A stretch of 64,000 nt of DNA from Williamwhitmania sp. (lineage in GTDB: Bacteria; Bacteroidota; Bacteroidia; Bacteroidales; Williamwhitmaniaceae): positions 1 through 64,000 of the forward strand of contig DATKVT010000169.1 of NCBI GenBank assembly GCA_035529935.1, in the 5' to 3' direction. This document shows positions 63,626-64,000 of the stretch, piece by piece. Every line of letters starts with the position of its first letter. Position 1 is the first letter of the stretch. The notes beneath the pieces are model-generated. The model was not told the DNA's origin and made no database searches. It worked only from the letters and a program-made list of their open reading frames with translations. Position numbers and translations under genes: made by a program.

Positions 63626-64000
63626 TTAGCTATTCCTTGCCATCATTTTATTTGCCAAATTTTCTAATACAGCGATTCTCCCGTCTGATGTGTTAATGCG
63701 CCTTAGGTTGTCAAAGCTAAGGGTGAAGTGTTTATCAATTAACTCTTCCGCCAGGTAGTCTACCTTTAGCTCTTTGTAAATGGATAATATACCACTTATT
63801 TTTTTCTCTGGTTCAATTTCCGTAATGTTTAAATAGCTGTTTAGGAGATCGTGCTGACTTCCTCTTGCCAGTCGCAGCGCATTAATTAGCAATATGGTTT
63901 TCTTGTTTGCGACAATATCACCTCCAATCTTTTTCCCAAAAACATGAGTATCGCCAAACGAGTCAAGCAAGTCGTCCTGAAGTTGAAACGCAATACCAAG
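63626..64000 (-). CDS. Polyprenyl synthetase family protein, 3' part (window edge)
   Basis: The visible 124 codons are the C-terminal end of a farnesyl/geranylgeranyl-type prenyl synthase. They read 'LGIAFQLQDDLLDSFGD' from the window edge, containing the second Asp-rich motif DDLLD, and continue 'FGKKIGGDIVANKKT'. The first Asp-rich motif and the start lie beyond the window. It differs clearly from the octaprenyl-like synthase at 32.8 kb, so the organism has at least two such enzymes. The likely role is C15-C20 precursor supply. Confidence 0.9.
   Translation of the reverse strand, partial: LGIAFQLQDDLLDSFGDTHVFGKKIGGDIVANKKTILLINALRLARGSQHDLLNSYLNITEIEPEKKISGILSIYKELKVDYLAEELIDKHFTLSFDNLRRINTSDGRIAVLENLANKMMARNS

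Overview
The window looks like chromosome from a member of the Bacteroidota, most likely a free-living member of the Bacteroidales/Marinilabiliales sort. The reasons are: secreted proteins with C-terminal type IX secretion (Por) sorting domains, hybrid histidine kinases and TPR-SpoIIE proteins of Bacteroidota architecture, a GT117/DUF2723 protein, an F1 epsilon subunit without its helical C-terminus, repeated TAnnTTTG -7 promoter elements, and the lack of obvious Shine-Dalgarno sequences. The genus cannot be fixed from the sequence alone. Most of the window is ordinary core genome. The accessory-looking parts are the left edge (about 1-1660) and the gap at 2.5-3.06 kb.

Layout. 1-1.3 kb: an AT-rich, minus-strand AbiE type IV toxin-antitoxin pair whose toxin is cut short at a palindromic element. 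1.7-3.6 kb: an MtfA-like metallopeptidase, a decayed coding remnant and an Lrp/AsnC regulator. 3.8 kb: tRNA-Arg(CCT). 4.1-7.8 kb: two tandem secreted endonuclease I proteins with T9SS tails. 7.9-11.4 kb: a TolC / membrane-fusion-protein / tsaB operon with no pump gene. 11.8-14.9 kb: a large orphan sensor (dCache-HAMP-GAF-PAS) and a DUF2797 protein. 15-17.6 kb: a PspC-PadR-PspC operon with two operator-like direct repeats around its promoter. 17.7 kb: tRNA-Gln(TTG), then mgsA. 18.6-21 kb: an orphan MacB/FtsX-type permease. 21.2-25.8 kb: typA, then yceD-rpmF-plsX-fabH (ribosomal protein and fatty-acid initiation). 26-28.9 kb: a TPR hybrid histidine kinase and a small acidic protein. 29-32.7 kb: queD-polA and an ArsR regulator. 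32.8 kb: a polyprenyl diphosphate synthase.

33.9-36.8 kb: a dtd / MazG-like / deoC operon and pepE. 36.8-38.8 kb: a TPR-SpoIIE phosphatase. 38.9-41.6 kb: an ECF sigma factor, a putative anti-sigma factor and an outer-membrane barrel. 41.8 kb: an e(P4)-type acid phosphatase lipoprotein. 42.7-49.8 kb: a close-packed minus-strand run of an SUI1-like factor, a large HExxH/beta-propeller/barrel protein, 5-formyl-THF cyclo-ligase and a 1099-residue hybrid histidine kinase. 49.9-53.9 kb: a DUF2723 glycosyltransferase and a UspA tandem protein. 54-57.5 kb: rsgA, an AIM24/TIGR00266 protein, mnmH and an unrecognised 234-residue protein. 57.7-61.8 kb: a YitT transporter-like protein, a U32-family enzyme, a GT9 glycosyltransferase and an alpha/beta hydrolase. 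61.8-63.5 kb: atpD-atpC. 63.6 kb to the edge: the 3' end of a second polyprenyl synthase.

Themes: envelope maintenance and signalling (PspC pair, ECF module, efflux components, three large sensors, SpoIIE phosphatase), translation and tRNA modification (tsaB, typA, rpmF, dtd, queD, mnmH, rsgA, U32, SUI1), and lipid/isoprenoid supply (plsX, fabH, two prenyl synthases). I saw no CRISPR array, insertion sequence, prophage or rRNA. The items most worth a second look are the truncated AbiE toxin, the PspC-PadR-PspC control region, and the HExxH-propeller-barrel protein in an operon with folate and sensor genes. None of these can be called a new system from sequence reading alone.
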